Shown here in pieces: positions 7,078-16,485 of a stretch of DNA of 44,933 bases. A program made the position numbers and the translations under genes. The notes beneath the pieces are model-generated. The model was not told the DNA's origin and ran no database searches. It worked only from the letters and a program-made list of their open reading frames with translations. Source of the DNA: CAZJCK01 sp964544635 (GTDB taxonomy: Bacteria > Zixibacteria > MSB-5A5 > GN15 > FEB-12); NCBI GenBank assembly GCA_964544635.1, contig CAZJCK010000025.1:1-44933 (forward strand), read 5' to 3'. The first letter of the stretch is position 1. The number at the start of each line of letters is the position of its first letter.

Positions 7078-8013
7078 CTACTCGATCTCTTTGTAGAAAA
7101 TCGCGCCGACCGACCCGACAACGTACAACCGGTTGCCGTCGACGTGCAAATCGAGAATATCAAACGTTCGGGGCAATGTCTCTTCCACCCATGTCCGGCC
7201 GCCATTGTTGGTACGGAACATAGCGCCACCCAGTCCGGCAACATAGCCCACGCCGTTGTCGAGCATTTCGGCCGCGACAAGCACCTTATTCTGTGGAATC
7301 TGAGCGGTGTACCAGGTAGCTCCACCGTCGTTGGTGTAGCCGAGCATGCTTGATGGTCCGCAGACGATGCCATTGGGACCGTTAAACGACAGCGCCCTGC
7401 CCGGTTTGTCCATGCCCAGAAGGCGATGATCCCAGCTTTCACCGAAATCGCTGGTGTAGTTTATCTGGCCGAACGAGAGCAGGTACAGGGTACCATCAGC
7501 GCCCACCTCAAACTCCGCCATGCCAAGACCGAAGTCATCGAGCTTTTGCCAGGTCATGCCGGCGTCGAGCGTGCGCACCAGGAAGCTGGCGAACGGCTGG
7601 TCGTCGGTCTTATGGATACCGCAGGCCATCGCCACCGTATCGTTGACCGCGATAATATCGGTGAACCAGACACTATCGATACCGACACCCTTGTAGAGCC
7701 ATTCGGTGCCGCCGTCGTAGGTGACAATAACCACACCATGGCTGCCGCAAGCGTAGCCGTGGGTGCCGGTCACATAGTCGATATCCTGGAAGCCGGCCTC
7801 ACCCTTGAACTCATAGCTGGCCCAGGTCTTTCCCCGGTCATAGGTGATGCCGAAGTTCCCCTCGGCGGTCACAATGTAACCGGTGTCGTGGTTGACGAAG
7901 TCAATGCCGGTGATACGTTCGGGAAAGGGTGACCCGATCTGTGTCCAGTCATCAGGCCCGGCAAGAGCTGATGCGGCTAACAGAATTGTGGCTATCGTGA
8001 GAAGTGTTTTCAT
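7078..8013 (-). CDS. Exported Asp-box / YCF48-like beta-propeller protein
   Basis: 311 residues from the ATG at 8013, which opens a clean signal peptide (MKTLLTIATILLAASALAG). The mature protein carries six Asp-box-like motifs, evenly spaced: YDRGKTW, YDGGTEW, LDAGMTW, SDFGESW, NDGGATW and NNGGRTW. This is the pattern of sortilin/BNR/YCF48 propellers, which usually act as extracytoplasmic binding or assembly scaffolds; there is no sialidase active site and no C-terminal T9SS sorting domain. The open frame upstream of 8013 lacks signal-peptide logic and was not used. The ribosome site is weak. Single-gene transcript ending in the terminator at 7019-7052. Ligand unknown. Confidence 0.85.
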   Translation of the reverse strand: MKTLLTIATILLAASALAGPDDWTQIGSPFPERITGIDFVNHDTGYIVTAEGNFGITYDRGKTWASYEFKGEAGFQDIDYVTGTHGYACGSHGVVIVTYDGGTEWLYKGVGIDSVWFTDIIAVNDTVAMACGIHKTDDQPFASFLVRTLDAGMTWQKLDDFGLGMAEFEVGADGTLYLLSFGQINYTSDFGESWDHRLLGMDKPGRALSFNGPNGIVCGPSSMLGYTNDGGATWYTAQIPQNKVLVAAEMLDNGVGYVAGLGGAMFRTNNGGRTWVEETLPRTFDILDLHVDGNRLYVVGSVGAIFYKEIE

Positions 8014-8148
8014 AGGCGCTTTTTTAAAATTTGTTTGCTGGTTTCCTCTTTTGTACCATTGTCGGCGGTATAAGATCATTAAGAAAGCCGTTCTGCGCAA
8101 ATTCTCATCAGCGTTTTTTTTGAGTGGATTTGAAGGGATTATTTGGTA

Positions 8149-8823
8149 ATGGCGCAAGGAAGCGACGGTTATGTCGTTGAACTAACCGATGTGGTGCTCA
8201 AATCTGATCGTGGACGACCGGTCCTGACCGACTTTCTCCTTCGCGTGCAATCCGGACGCTCGGCGGTCATTTCCGGTCCCCCCGGCTCCGGCAAGACACT
8301 GCTGGCCGAACTGCTCATGGGGCTGCGCCGGGCTGAGCGCGGCCAGGTGCATATTTTCGGGAAAGATATCTCCCGTCGGGGCGGCATGAAGCTCAACAAG
8401 ATACGCCGTAAGATCGGCGGGGTCGGCGGGATCTTCGGTCTGGTACCGTCGATGACCGTCGCCGAAAACATCACTTTCCCCCTGATCATCAACGGCGTTA
8501 CCCGGCGGATCCGCCGCGAACGCCTGTTACGCATGCTGACCGAGTTTTCGCTTTTGAAACAGGCCAGTGAGTACCCCAGATCACTCACCCGCGTCGAGAA
8601 TACGATGGTGCAGTTCGCACGGGCGACGATAGCGAATCAACCGCTGGTGATCATCGATGAACCGTCAGCTGGCCTCGATGTCCAGACCTACCAGCGAGTG
8701 TTCGATTACCTGGTGAAAGTGGCGCTGTCGGGACGTTCCATGCTGATCCTGGTGAGCGAACGTCCGGAACACCAACTACCTAATACCGACTACTACGAAA
8801 TCGTCAACGGAGCGCTGACGTGA
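8149..8823 (+). CDS. ftsE: FtsE-like ABC ATPase with degenerate motifs
   Basis: 224 residues from ATG 8149 (AAGGG about 11 bases upstream). Assigned as FtsE from its place directly before FtsX and its overall layout. Walker A GPPGSGKT (43-50) and Walker B with catalytic glutamate IIDEPSAGLD (168-177) are intact. Three other ABC motifs are not: the Q-loop glutamine is replaced in GIFGLVPS (G97), the LSGGE signature reads LTRVE (146-150), and the usual ATHD switch region reads VSERPE, without the histidine. In the family FtsE binds FtsX in the membrane and, through it, controls an EnvC-type amidase activator at the septum. ATP may be bound without normal turnover. Confidence 0.85.
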   Translation: MAQGSDGYVVELTDVVLKSDRGRPVLTDFLLRVQSGRSAVISGPPGSGKTLLAELLMGLRRAERGQVHIFGKDISRRGGMKLNKIRRKIGGVGGIFGLVPSMTVAENITFPLIINGVTRRIRRERLLRMLTEFSLLKQASEYPRSLTRVENTMVQFARATIANQPLVIIDEPSAGLDVQTYQRVFDYLVKVALSGRSMLILVSERPEHQLPNTDYYEIVNGALT

Positions 8824-9677
8824 CGCGGCTGGTACATATATTTAAAGAGCTGGGACGGAATCTGTACCGCAATCCGGGAATGCTGCTGGGATCGTTTCTG
8901 TCGCTGGCGTTTCTCTTACTCCTGTTCAACCTGTTTTGGATCGCCTCGGAGTCGGCGCAGCGGTTCTACGGTCAGTTGTTGTCGGAAATGAAGGTCGAGG
9001 TGTTCGTGTCCGAGACCGTTCAGGAGGACCAAATCCCGGGAATGCAGAAGGCGATCGCCGGGGTATCCGGCATTGAGTCATTTCGATACGTTTCTCGCGA
9101 GGATGCCCGCAGCCAGCTGCGCAGCCTGGTCGGCGCCGATTTGCTGGTCGGTTATGATTCGCTGAACCCGCTGCCACGTTCGTTCTTGCTACGGATCAAC
9201 ACCGACTGGCTGGAGAGTGAGTCGATGGCGCGGCTGGAGGACCGTCTTCATGCAATTTCCGGCGTCGACACCGTTTTCTACGCCCGACGCTGGCTGGAGA
9301 AAGCAGAGGCTACGCGCGACGTGATTAGTGATGTCGGCATTCTCCTCGGCCTGTTTATCTTGATCACGGCGGTGCTGAATACGTCGAACAATATACGCCT
9401 GATGACCCGCACCCGGGCGGTTGGCTTCCACCAGATGCGACTGCAGGGAGCGGGGAAGTGGTTTCTGGCCACGCCGTTCTTGATTGAGGGCTTTCTCGTC
9501 GGTGGTCTGGCAGCGGCCGCCGGATGGCTCTTGATCTATCACAGCCGTGATCGAGTGGCCTTCACCCAGTTCGAGATCGTGATGCCGTCGATTGAACAGA
9601 TCATCTGGTTCTGTTTGGCGGCTGCCGGACTGGGACTGGTTTCAGTATTGTTTGGTATAAGACGATTGGTGAAATAG
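8820..9677 (+). CDS. ftsX: FtsX-like cell-division permease
   Basis: 285 residues. One N-terminal span at about 21-43, a periplasmic domain of about 120 residues (MKVEVFVSETVQ... to ARRWLEKAE), then spans near 169-188, 221-243 and 258-281: the FtsX topology. The domain begins with the usual VEVFVS strand. The GTG start overlaps the ftsE stop by four bases (GTGA), so the two are translationally coupled. In the family it relays the ATPase state to a periplasmic coiled-coil activator, which is the next gene here. Confidence 0.92.
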   Translation: MTRLVHIFKELGRNLYRNPGMLLGSFLSLAFLLLLFNLFWIASESAQRFYGQLLSEMKVEVFVSETVQEDQIPGMQKAIAGVSGIESFRYVSREDARSQLRSLVGADLLVGYDSLNPLPRSFLLRINTDWLESESMARLEDRLHAISGVDTVFYARRWLEKAEATRDVISDVGILLGLFILITAVLNTSNNIRLMTRTRAVGFHQMRLQGAGKWFLATPFLIEGFLVGGLAAAAGWLLIYHSRDRVAFTQFEIVMPSIEQIIWFCLAAAGLGLVSVLFGIRRLVK

Positions 9678-10844
9678 ATGATGCTGCGACGGCTTTGCAT
9701 ATTCGTTCTGTTGCTGCTGCCGATCGTCGCCTTCTCGCAGGAGGGCGGTGTCATGGAGCAGCGCAAGGAGCTGGACAAGATCAAGAAGGAGGTCGAGTCC
9801 GGCAGGGCGAGGCTCGACTCTCTGCAGCAGGCGCGCGAAGATCTGGCCAAACAGATTGCCGATCAGCAGGCACGGATATCGTCGAACAAAAAGGTGATTG
9901 GCAGGCTGAACAACCAGTTGTCCGATCTGCAGCAGTCGGTCGCCGACGCCGAGAAGGCGCTCGACCTGGGACAGATCCAGCTCGATCGCACCCGGCGGCG
10001 TTACCTCGGCAATATCCGCCAGCTCTACCTGTCGTCGCGCAGCAACCCAACGCTGGCGGTCGATCGGCCCAATCGCGAACTGGAGCTCAACCGCCAGGTC
10101 GTCTATCTGGCGGCTTTGGCCGAGTACGAATCGGGGCGCGTCACCGCTGCCTCGCAGTTGCTCGACAGCACTGTCTCGCACCTTGAAGATTTGACCGGCG
10201 AGTCGCAAGAGGTTGCCAGCCTTAAGCGCAAGAAAGAGAGCGCCACGCAACTGGCGCAGTCGCAGCGGCAGAAGACGGAAAAGACGTTAGAACAGGTGCG
10301 GCGCAAAGAGACCGAAGAAGCCGACCGTGTGCTGACTCTCGAGCAGGCGGCGCGTGAAATGGAGATCATCATTGCCCGCCTCGAAGAAGAGGCTGCCCGC
10401 CGCAAACAAACCGAGGCCGACCGGGGTTTCCCGACTACCGAGGGCATATTCGAATCACTCAAGGGGCAACTCCTGCCGCCGCTGGACGGTGAGGTCGTGC
10501 TGACATTCGGCCCGGCGACCGATCCGATTACCAACCTGCGCTCGTTTTCACCCGGTATTTCGGTTCAGGGCAGATCGGTCGACCGCGTGGTCGCCGTCGC
10601 CGGTGGAACGGTTGTCTATGTCGGAACATTGCGGGGTTACGGAAACTTCGTTATCATCAATCATGACGGCGATTATTACACCACCTACGGCGGACTGTCC
10701 CGGATGGTGGTGAGCCGCGGCGAATTCGTCCTGGCTGGCGCCAAGCTCGGACTGGCGGGTGAGGACGGTACGATCAAGTTTGAGCTGCGCAAGGGGCGTG
10801 AGCCGCTTGATCCGATTGAATGGATAACGATTGATGCCTATTGA
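9678..10844 (+). CDS. EnvC-like murein hydrolase activator
   Basis: 388 residues, starting immediately after the ftsX stop. Signal peptide (MMLRRLCIFVLLLLPIVAFSQ), a long coiled coil over about residues 25-255, then a C-terminal LytM/peptidase-M23-like domain (about 275-385). The zinc ligands of active M23 enzymes are missing: the expected Y-x-H-L-S reads YGGLS and the final H-x-H region reads IKFELR. This is what is seen in EnvC, which activates amidases rather than cutting peptidoglycan itself. With FtsE and FtsX it forms a complete FtsEX-EnvC unit. An alternative start at ATG 9681 is equally possible. Confidence 0.9.
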   Translation: MMLRRLCIFVLLLLPIVAFSQEGGVMEQRKELDKIKKEVESGRARLDSLQQAREDLAKQIADQQARISSNKKVIGRLNNQLSDLQQSVADAEKALDLGQIQLDRTRRRYLGNIRQLYLSSRSNPTLAVDRPNRELELNRQVVYLAALAEYESGRVTAASQLLDSTVSHLEDLTGESQEVASLKRKKESATQLAQSQRQKTEKTLEQVRRKETEEADRVLTLEQAAREMEIIIARLEEEAARRKQTEADRGFPTTEGIFESLKGQLLPPLDGEVVLTFGPATDPITNLRSFSPGISVQGRSVDRVVAVAGGTVVYVGTLRGYGNFVIINHDGDYYTTYGGLSRMVVSRGEFVLAGAKLGLAGEDGTIKFELRKGREPLDPIEWITIDAY

Positions 10845-11955
10845 TATTTCCCAGCTTCAACCGCGCGCCTGGAAAATCCTGGCTCGTTCCTGCCTGTCGG
10901 AACGGCTGGCCCCGGCCTATCTGTTGCACGGCCGACCCGGTGTCGGCGCCTGGTATACCGCCCTGTCGCTGGCGGCGCTGCTGAACTGTGAGGACCGGTC
11001 GGTTAACGATGATGATGTCGCCGTGCCCTGCGGCTCCTGCCGCTACTGCCGGACAATCTACAATGTCAATTCCGAATTGGTCATTCCGGCGGTGCCGATC
11101 GGAACGCACAAGACCACCAGCGAGATGATGACGCTGTACAGCGAGGTGCTCGATGCCAGGCGCCAGGCCCCGCTCAAACCGTATCGTCCCATTTCCAGTG
11201 CCCACATTCCGGTCGAGATGGCGCGCGATGTGAAGAGGCAGATCTCCCGCAAGCCCGACGTCGCTCGCTGGCGCGTGGTCGTTTTCTACCAGATGGAGCG
11301 GATGCTGACCTCGTCGGCCGACGCACTCCTCAAGCTGATCGAGGAGCCGCCGCGCAATACCGTCATTGTTATGACCTGTCGACGGCCCGACAGCCTGCTG
11401 CCGACGATCCAGTCGCGGTCGCAGAAGATCAAGCTCGGCAACAACCCGTCGGATTTTATTCGTACCCTGCTCCAAAAGGAGCATGGTCTTTCGGAGGATG
11501 CCGCCACGCTGTATGCCCGGTTGTCCGATGGTTCGGTCGGGTTGGCGATCGAAATGGCCGAGCAGGCGGGGGAGGAGGACTCTTCGCGCAATGTTGGTAT
11601 GAACCTGTTCAAGTCGCTGCTCCTCGATGATAGCGCAACCGCGATGTCGAACATGAACGAACTGTTGGCCGGTAACGATCGCGGTGAAGCGGAGTCGTTG
11701 CTGGCACTCTGGCAGTCGCTGGTTCGTGACTGCACTATGTTTGCGGCCACCGGTGATCGTGACAAGATCGCCAATGTCGATTTTGGCGCCGACGTTCAGA
11801 GGCTGTCGATGCCCTTCGCGCAGCCGCAAACGGCGCCCCATGTGGTCAACAACATCAAGTTTACCCTTGCCGATATAGGGCGCAACGTACATATTCAAAC
11901 AGCCCTGATGGCTATGGTTTTGCGCATAAAATCGGGGCTACCCGCCGCCCGGTAG
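10834..11955 (+). CDS. holB: DNA polymerase III delta-prime subunit
   Basis: 373 residues from ATG 10834, overlapping the envC-like gene by 11 bases; an in-frame TTG three bases earlier is less likely. Clamp-loader AAA+ fold: a zinc module with C52, C66, C69 and C72 (CGSCRYC), a degraded P-loop GRPGVGAW lacking the lysine (normal for delta-prime, which does not hydrolyse ATP), then the RVVVFYQMERM, ADALLKLIEEPP and TIQSRSQ motifs (the last containing the arginine finger region SRSQ). It loads the sliding clamp with DnaX and HolA. The insertion between zinc module and IEEPP is a little longer than usual (about 75 residues). Confidence 0.9.
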   Translation: MPIDISQLQPRAWKILARSCLSERLAPAYLLHGRPGVGAWYTALSLAALLNCEDRSVNDDDVAVPCGSCRYCRTIYNVNSELVIPAVPIGTHKTTSEMMTLYSEVLDARRQAPLKPYRPISSAHIPVEMARDVKRQISRKPDVARWRVVVFYQMERMLTSSADALLKLIEEPPRNTVIVMTCRRPDSLLPTIQSRSQKIKLGNNPSDFIRTLLQKEHGLSEDAATLYARLSDGSVGLAIEMAEQAGEEDSSRNVGMNLFKSLLLDDSATAMSNMNELLAGNDRGEAESLLALWQSLVRDCTMFAATGDRDKIANVDFGADVQRLSMPFAQPQTAPHVVNNIKFTLADIGRNVHIQTALMAMVLRIKSGLPAAR

Positions 11956-11993
11956 GCGGTACTTACCGGTGGTGGGCCAGAAAGGATACAACG

Positions 11994-12875
11994 ATGGCCG
12001 AACTATACCTGGTTGAATTCAAAGGCTCCCGCAAGGAGTACTTCTTTAATAGCTACTATCACTCGCTCAAGGAAAACGACTGGGTCATCATCCAGGCCGA
12101 ACGGGGTGAAGATATCGGCCGGCTGTTGCGTCGGGTCGATTCCGACGTCGATACCGGCGAGTCGCATAAACCACGTTCCATACTCCGTCCGGCTTCCGAG
12201 GAAGACCTCTCGCAGCGCAAGGAACTGACCGAGCGCGAGGAGTCGTGTGAATCTGATGTGATCGAGATGATTGGCAGTCACGGTCTGGCGATGAAGGTAG
12301 TCGATGTCGAGTGGCAGTTCGACGGCAACAAGATGACCGTCTTCTTCACCGCCGATCACCGTGTCGACTTCCGCGAACTGGTCAAGGACCTTGCCGCCCG
12401 CTACCGTACCCGCATCGAACTGCGCCAGATCGGCGTGCGCGATGAAGCGCGACGTCTCGGCGGCTACGGTATCTGCGGCCTGCGACAGTGCTGCAATACG
12501 TTCATTCGCGACTTCGAGCCGGTCTCAACCCAGCACGCCCGTGACCAGGATCTGCCGCTCAACCCGTCGAAGATCTCCGGCAACTGCGGTCGGCTGCTGT
12601 GCTGTCTTCGGTATGAAGCCGATTCGTATATTAACGTCAAGAGCCGCTTTCCTAAAGTCGGCAGCAGAGTGGAGACAAAGCTGGGTATCGGCGATATCGA
12701 CCGCATCGACGTGTTTAACGAGGAAGCGATTGTTCGCGGTGAAGACCGTGTGACCTTCCGCGTAGCCGCCATCGACATCACCAGTGTCATCAAGGGCGAA
12801 GCGGCCGAACTGCCGCCGCAGAACTACGAAGAAGTCGACCAGGACGAACTGAAACGACTGGACAACGGCGACTGA
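11994..12875 (+). CDS. ricT: PSP1-domain protein, RicT (YaaT) family
   Basis: 293 residues. The central PSP1 domain carries the family signature: GGYGICGLRQCC, FEPVS, LPLNPSKISGNCGRLLCC, with its conserved cysteines. In Bacillus RicT joins RicA and RicF in a complex with two [4Fe-4S] clusters that helps RNase Y process certain mRNAs; homologues outside Firmicutes usually sit, as here, beside holB and metG. RicA and RicF are not in the window. AAAGGA precedes the ATG. The C-terminal tail is acidic (EEVDQDELKRLDNGD). Confidence 0.92.
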   Translation: MAELYLVEFKGSRKEYFFNSYYHSLKENDWVIIQAERGEDIGRLLRRVDSDVDTGESHKPRSILRPASEEDLSQRKELTEREESCESDVIEMIGSHGLAMKVVDVEWQFDGNKMTVFFTADHRVDFRELVKDLAARYRTRIELRQIGVRDEARRLGGYGICGLRQCCNTFIRDFEPVSTQHARDQDLPLNPSKISGNCGRLLCCLRYEADSYINVKSRFPKVGSRVETKLGIGDIDRIDVFNEEAIVRGEDRVTFRVAAIDITSVIKGEAAELPPQNYEEVDQDELKRLDNGD

Positions 12876-12904
12876 ACGCCGGAGTTCGACACGAAGGGAC
12901 ATTC

Positions 12905-14845
12905 GTGAGCAAGCCATTCTATGTAACCACGCCAATTTACTACGTCAACGATCAACCGCACATCGGCCACGCCTACACGACTATTGCCGCCGACATGCTG
13001 GCGCGGTTTCATCGCCTGGCCGGACGAGAAGCCTTCTTCCTGACGGGCACCGACGAACATGGCGCCAAAGTGGCCGAAGCAGCGGCCGCTGCCGGCCTGA
13101 GCGAGATCGAGTTTTGCGACAGGACGGTCAAGACCTTCGTTCACGCCTGGGAGAAACTGTCGATCAAGTATGACGATTTCATTCGCACCACCTCGAAGCG
13201 ACACGAAGAAGCGGTGTGGAAGATTCTCGACGCCATGCGTCACGCCAAGACACCCGACGGTCAGGATGTTGTGTATACCGGCTATTACGAAGGATTGTAC
13301 TGCACCGGCTGCGAGAAATTTCTGACTGAAAAGGACCTGGTTGACGGCATGTGCCCGGATCATCAGCGCGTGCCGGAGAAGCTGAAAGAGAAGAACTACT
13401 TCTTCCGGCTGACCGCTTTCCTCGACACTATCAAAGAAAAGATCCTGTCCAACGAGTTGGTCATTCTGCCGGATGAACGTCGCCGCGAAGTGCTTGGCCT
13501 CATCGACCAGGACCTGCCCGATTTTTCCCTGTCGCGCGAGCGGGTCAAGTGGGGCATACCACTGTCCTTTGACAAGAGCCAGGCGGCATATGTCTGGGTC
13601 GATGCCCTGACAAATTACATCTCGGCCATCGGCTATGCCGACGACCCGGTACTGTTCGACAAGTGGTGGAACAACGGTTATGTCGTGCACCTGATGGGGA
13701 AAGACATTCTCAAGTTTCATTGTCTTTACTGGCCGGCCATGCTGCTGGCAGCAGGCGTGAAGCTGCCGGAGGTGCTCTTTTTGCACGGTTTCTTTACGGT
13801 CGACGGCAAGAAGATGTCGAAGTCGCTGCGCAACTTCATCGATCCGAACTTGCTGGTCGACGAGTATGGCGCCGACGTCAGCCGCTACCTCCTGCTCACC
13901 CAGTACCCGTTCGGGGTCGACGGCGACATCCAGGCCTCACGCTTCGTCAACCAGTACAACTCCGATCTGGCCAATGATCTGGGCAACCTCGTCTCGCGCG
14001 TGGTCAAGATGGTGCAATCGCACTTCGACGGCAAGCTGCCGGAAGGAAGTGAGCAGGTCGACGGATTCGACCAGATCCGTACCCAGGCCGAGAAGCTCGC
14101 CGATGTGTCGTATGAGCACATCGAGAACTTCCGTATCGGCCAGGCTATTCAGGAAGCGATGAACCTGGTACGCGCCACCAACAAGTTTTTCAACGATGCT
14201 GCGCCGTGGAAAATGGCCAAAGCCGGCAAGACTGAAGCCATGGGCCATGTCCTGCGCGCCTGCACCGAGGTGATTCGAATTGTCTCGGTGGTGCTCTATC
14301 CGATCATGCCGCAGAAGATGCAGGAAGTCCGTGCCGTGCTGGCGCTTGACGATTCCACGCTCACGCTCGAACATGCGCGGACGTTCTTCGGCCTGAAGTC
14401 TGGTGCGACGGTGACACTCGAAGAGGGTATCTTCCCGCGCCTCAAGCCGAAGAAGATTGAAGAAGAGCAAAAGCAGCAGGTCAAGCAGGAACCATCGAAG
14501 GATAAAGACGATGCCGGCGCCGGCTTGATTGCGATTGATGATTTCGCGAAGGTCGATCTGCGGGTGGCCAGGGTGGTATCGGCCGAGAAGGTTGAGGGTG
14601 CCGACAAGCTCCTCAAGCTGCAAATCGAGGTCGGCGACGTCCGGCGCCAGATTGTCGCCGGTGTGGCCGAGTACTATACGCCTGAGGAGATCACCGGTAA
14701 GCGCATCATTGTCGTCGCCAACCTGCAGCCGGCAACGATTCGCGGCATTGAATCCAACGGTATGCTCCTGGCTGCCAAGCAGAAGAAGGAATTGAAACTG
14801 GTCACCGTCGAGGGTGACTTCCCGACCGGCGCCAAAGTAGGCTGA
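12905..14845 (+). CDS. metG: Methionyl-tRNA synthetase with C-terminal tRNA-binding domain
   Basis: 646 residues from a GTG start with GAAGGGAC just upstream. Class I synthetase: PHIGH (18-22), a zinc knuckle with C133, C136, C150 and H153, and KMSKS (303-307). The anticodon-binding helical domain follows, then a lysine/glutamate-rich linker (about 515-540) and a Trbp111/EMAP-type tRNA-binding domain (IDDFAKVDLRVARV... to the end). One zinc knuckle only, so it is the short-zinc form. It charges initiator and elongator tRNA-Met. It ends in TGATG, overlapping tatD by one base. Confidence 0.97.
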   Translation: MSKPFYVTTPIYYVNDQPHIGHAYTTIAADMLARFHRLAGREAFFLTGTDEHGAKVAEAAAAAGLSEIEFCDRTVKTFVHAWEKLSIKYDDFIRTTSKRHEEAVWKILDAMRHAKTPDGQDVVYTGYYEGLYCTGCEKFLTEKDLVDGMCPDHQRVPEKLKEKNYFFRLTAFLDTIKEKILSNELVILPDERRREVLGLIDQDLPDFSLSRERVKWGIPLSFDKSQAAYVWVDALTNYISAIGYADDPVLFDKWWNNGYVVHLMGKDILKFHCLYWPAMLLAAGVKLPEVLFLHGFFTVDGKKMSKSLRNFIDPNLLVDEYGADVSRYLLLTQYPFGVDGDIQASRFVNQYNSDLANDLGNLVSRVVKMVQSHFDGKLPEGSEQVDGFDQIRTQAEKLADVSYEHIENFRIGQAIQEAMNLVRATNKFFNDAAPWKMAKAGKTEAMGHVLRACTEVIRIVSVVLYPIMPQKMQEVRAVLALDDSTLTLEHARTFFGLKSGATVTLEEGIFPRLKPKKIEEEQKQQVKQEPSKDKDDAGAGLIAIDDFAKVDLRVARVVSAEKVEGADKLLKLQIEVGDVRRQIVAGVAEYYTPEEITGKRIIVVANLQPATIRGIESNGMLLAAKQKKELKLVTVEGDFPTGAKVG

Positions 14846-15621
14846 TGATCGATTCCCATTGTCATCTGAATATGTCACCGCTCCTGGAGAGGGCCGATGA
14901 CCTGGTACGGGCGGCTGCCGAAGCCGGCGTGCATACGATTATAAACATCGGTGCCGACCGCGACTCCTCGGCCAAGGCCGTCAAGCTGGCCGAACAGTAC
15001 GACCAGTGCTACGCCGTTGTCGGCGTACATCCACACGACGCCAGGACGTTAAATGACGACATTCTTGACGAGCTGCGTGACTGGGCAGGGCATGACAAGG
15101 TGGTCGGAATCGGTGAGATCGGCCTCGACTACTACCGCGATCTGTCACCCCGCGACGTGCAGGAGAAGGCGTTTCGACGTCAGCTCGAACTGGCCACTGA
15201 CGTCGGCCTGCCGATTGTCATCCACACTCGCGACTCCTTTCGCGATACGGTCAAGATCGTGCGTAACTACGAACGCGATCTGAAGGGGGGCGTGTTCCAT
15301 TGCTTTCAGGGGGACGCCGACGATGCCGCTGAGGTGATCGCGATGGGGTTTGTCATTTCTGTCGGTGGCGTGATCACGTTTGGTGATACCGAAATGGCCC
15401 GCACCGCCGCCGCCACCCGACTCGAGAAGATCATTATTGAAACCGACGCTCCCTACCTGACACCGGTTCCGTACCGGGGCAAACAGAACCAGCCGGCCTA
15501 TGTTGTGCATGTATGCGAGCGGCTGGCGAAATTGCACAAGACCACTCCCGGCGACGTTGAAAAGACAACCGACCGAACAGCACAGAAGCTGTTTCGGCTG
15601 GTTGACATCATCGAAGGATAA
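14845..15621 (+). CDS. tatD: TatD-family metal-dependent hydrolase
   Basis: 258 residues. TIM-barrel amidohydrolase with the full set of metal ligands: H5 and H7 (DSHCHL), E91 (GEIGLDYY), H127 (IHTRD), H152 (FHCFQG) and D201 (ETDAPYL). Family members are 3'-5' DNases/exonucleases; a role in Tat export is historical only. Placement between metG and rsmA is widely conserved among bacteria. The start codon overlaps the metG stop by one base. Confidence 0.95.
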   Translation: MIDSHCHLNMSPLLERADDLVRAAAEAGVHTIINIGADRDSSAKAVKLAEQYDQCYAVVGVHPHDARTLNDDILDELRDWAGHDKVVGIGEIGLDYYRDLSPRDVQEKAFRRQLELATDVGLPIVIHTRDSFRDTVKIVRNYERDLKGGVFHCFQGDADDAAEVIAMGFVISVGGVITFGDTEMARTAAATRLEKIIIETDAPYLTPVPYRGKQNQPAYVVHVCERLAKLHKTTPGDVEKTTDRTAQKLFRLVDIIEG

Positions 15622-15624
15622 GCC

Positions 15625-16425
15625 GTGACCAAGTCCCGCTTGAAGAAGCGGTTCGGTCAACATCTGCTGATCGAAGCCGCCACTATAGACAAGATTCTCC
15701 ACCAGATCGACCCGACTCCGGGGCAGACCATACTTGAAATCGGGCCGGGTCAGGGTGCGCTGACGATCCCGATGGCCAGGACCGGCGCGACCGTCTACGC
15801 CGTCGAGTTCGACCGCGACATGGTCGACTACCTCAAGCGGCACCTGACCGTTTTCGACAACGCCACCGTCATCGAGCAGGACATCCTCAAATTCGATCCG
15901 TCGCTGCTGCCGCCCGGCGGCTTTACGATCGCCGGCAATCTGCCGTACAACATTACCTCGCCGATCATTGAATGGATCGTCGGGCACCGCAACCGGGTCG
16001 ATCGTGCCGTTCTCATGATGCAGCGCGAGGTGGCCGAACGGCTGGCCGCCGGTCCGGGAGGCAAGGACTGGGCGCCGATATCGATTTTCACGCAGTTGCA
16101 TTTCAGTATATCGTTCGAATTCAAAGTATCACCCTCGCACTTCGAACCGCCGCCGGGAGTCTGGTCGGCCGTGGTCGCCTTAAAGCCGTCCGAGCCGCCG
16201 GCGATCAACGACTATGAGGCGTTCGAGAAGCTGGTGCGTGCCGCTTTCGCCAAACGTCGCAAGCAACTGGTAAACAACCTGACCGCCGCCTTCGGGATTG
16301 CCACCGACCCGTGCCGGGACGTGCTTGCCGAGTGCGGCCTGGATGTCCAGGTACGGGCGGAGCAGCTGCCGACAGCTGAGTTTATAAAGTTGACTGATCG
16401 TTTCACGGCGCGTAACCTGATTTGA
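15625..16425 (+). CDS. rsmA: 16S rRNA dimethyladenosine transferase RsmA (KsgA)
   Basis: 266 residues from a GTG start with AAGGAT upstream, three bases after tatD. Dimethylates two adjacent adenosines in helix 45 of 16S rRNA late in 30S assembly, using SAM. Motifs: RFGQHLL (9-15), SAM-binding EIGPGQGALT (38-47) and the catalytic NLPYNITSP (105-113). FEPPPGVWSAVV matches the usual F-x-PxPxVxS-x-V region. The C-terminal RNA-binding helical domain is complete. Confidence 0.96.
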   Translation: MTKSRLKKRFGQHLLIEAATIDKILHQIDPTPGQTILEIGPGQGALTIPMARTGATVYAVEFDRDMVDYLKRHLTVFDNATVIEQDILKFDPSLLPPGGFTIAGNLPYNITSPIIEWIVGHRNRVDRAVLMMQREVAERLAAGPGGKDWAPISIFTQLHFSISFEFKVSPSHFEPPPGVWSAVVALKPSEPPAINDYEAFEKLVRAAFAKRRKQLVNNLTAAFGIATDPCRDVLAECGLDVQVRAEQLPTAEFIKLTDRFTARNLI

Positions 16426-16485
16426 ACGGCAGCAGTATAACTAACCAGGTGCTCGAGCCTTCAGTCTTTCTAAGGATGTGTCAAT

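Noticed and set aside
9678..10844. Active M23 endopeptidase
   Set aside because: The zinc-binding histidines are replaced, as in EnvC, so it is annotated as an activator.
10774..11898. 374-codon minus-strand open frame
   Set aside because: Antisense to holB, which has zinc ligands and clamp-loader motifs.
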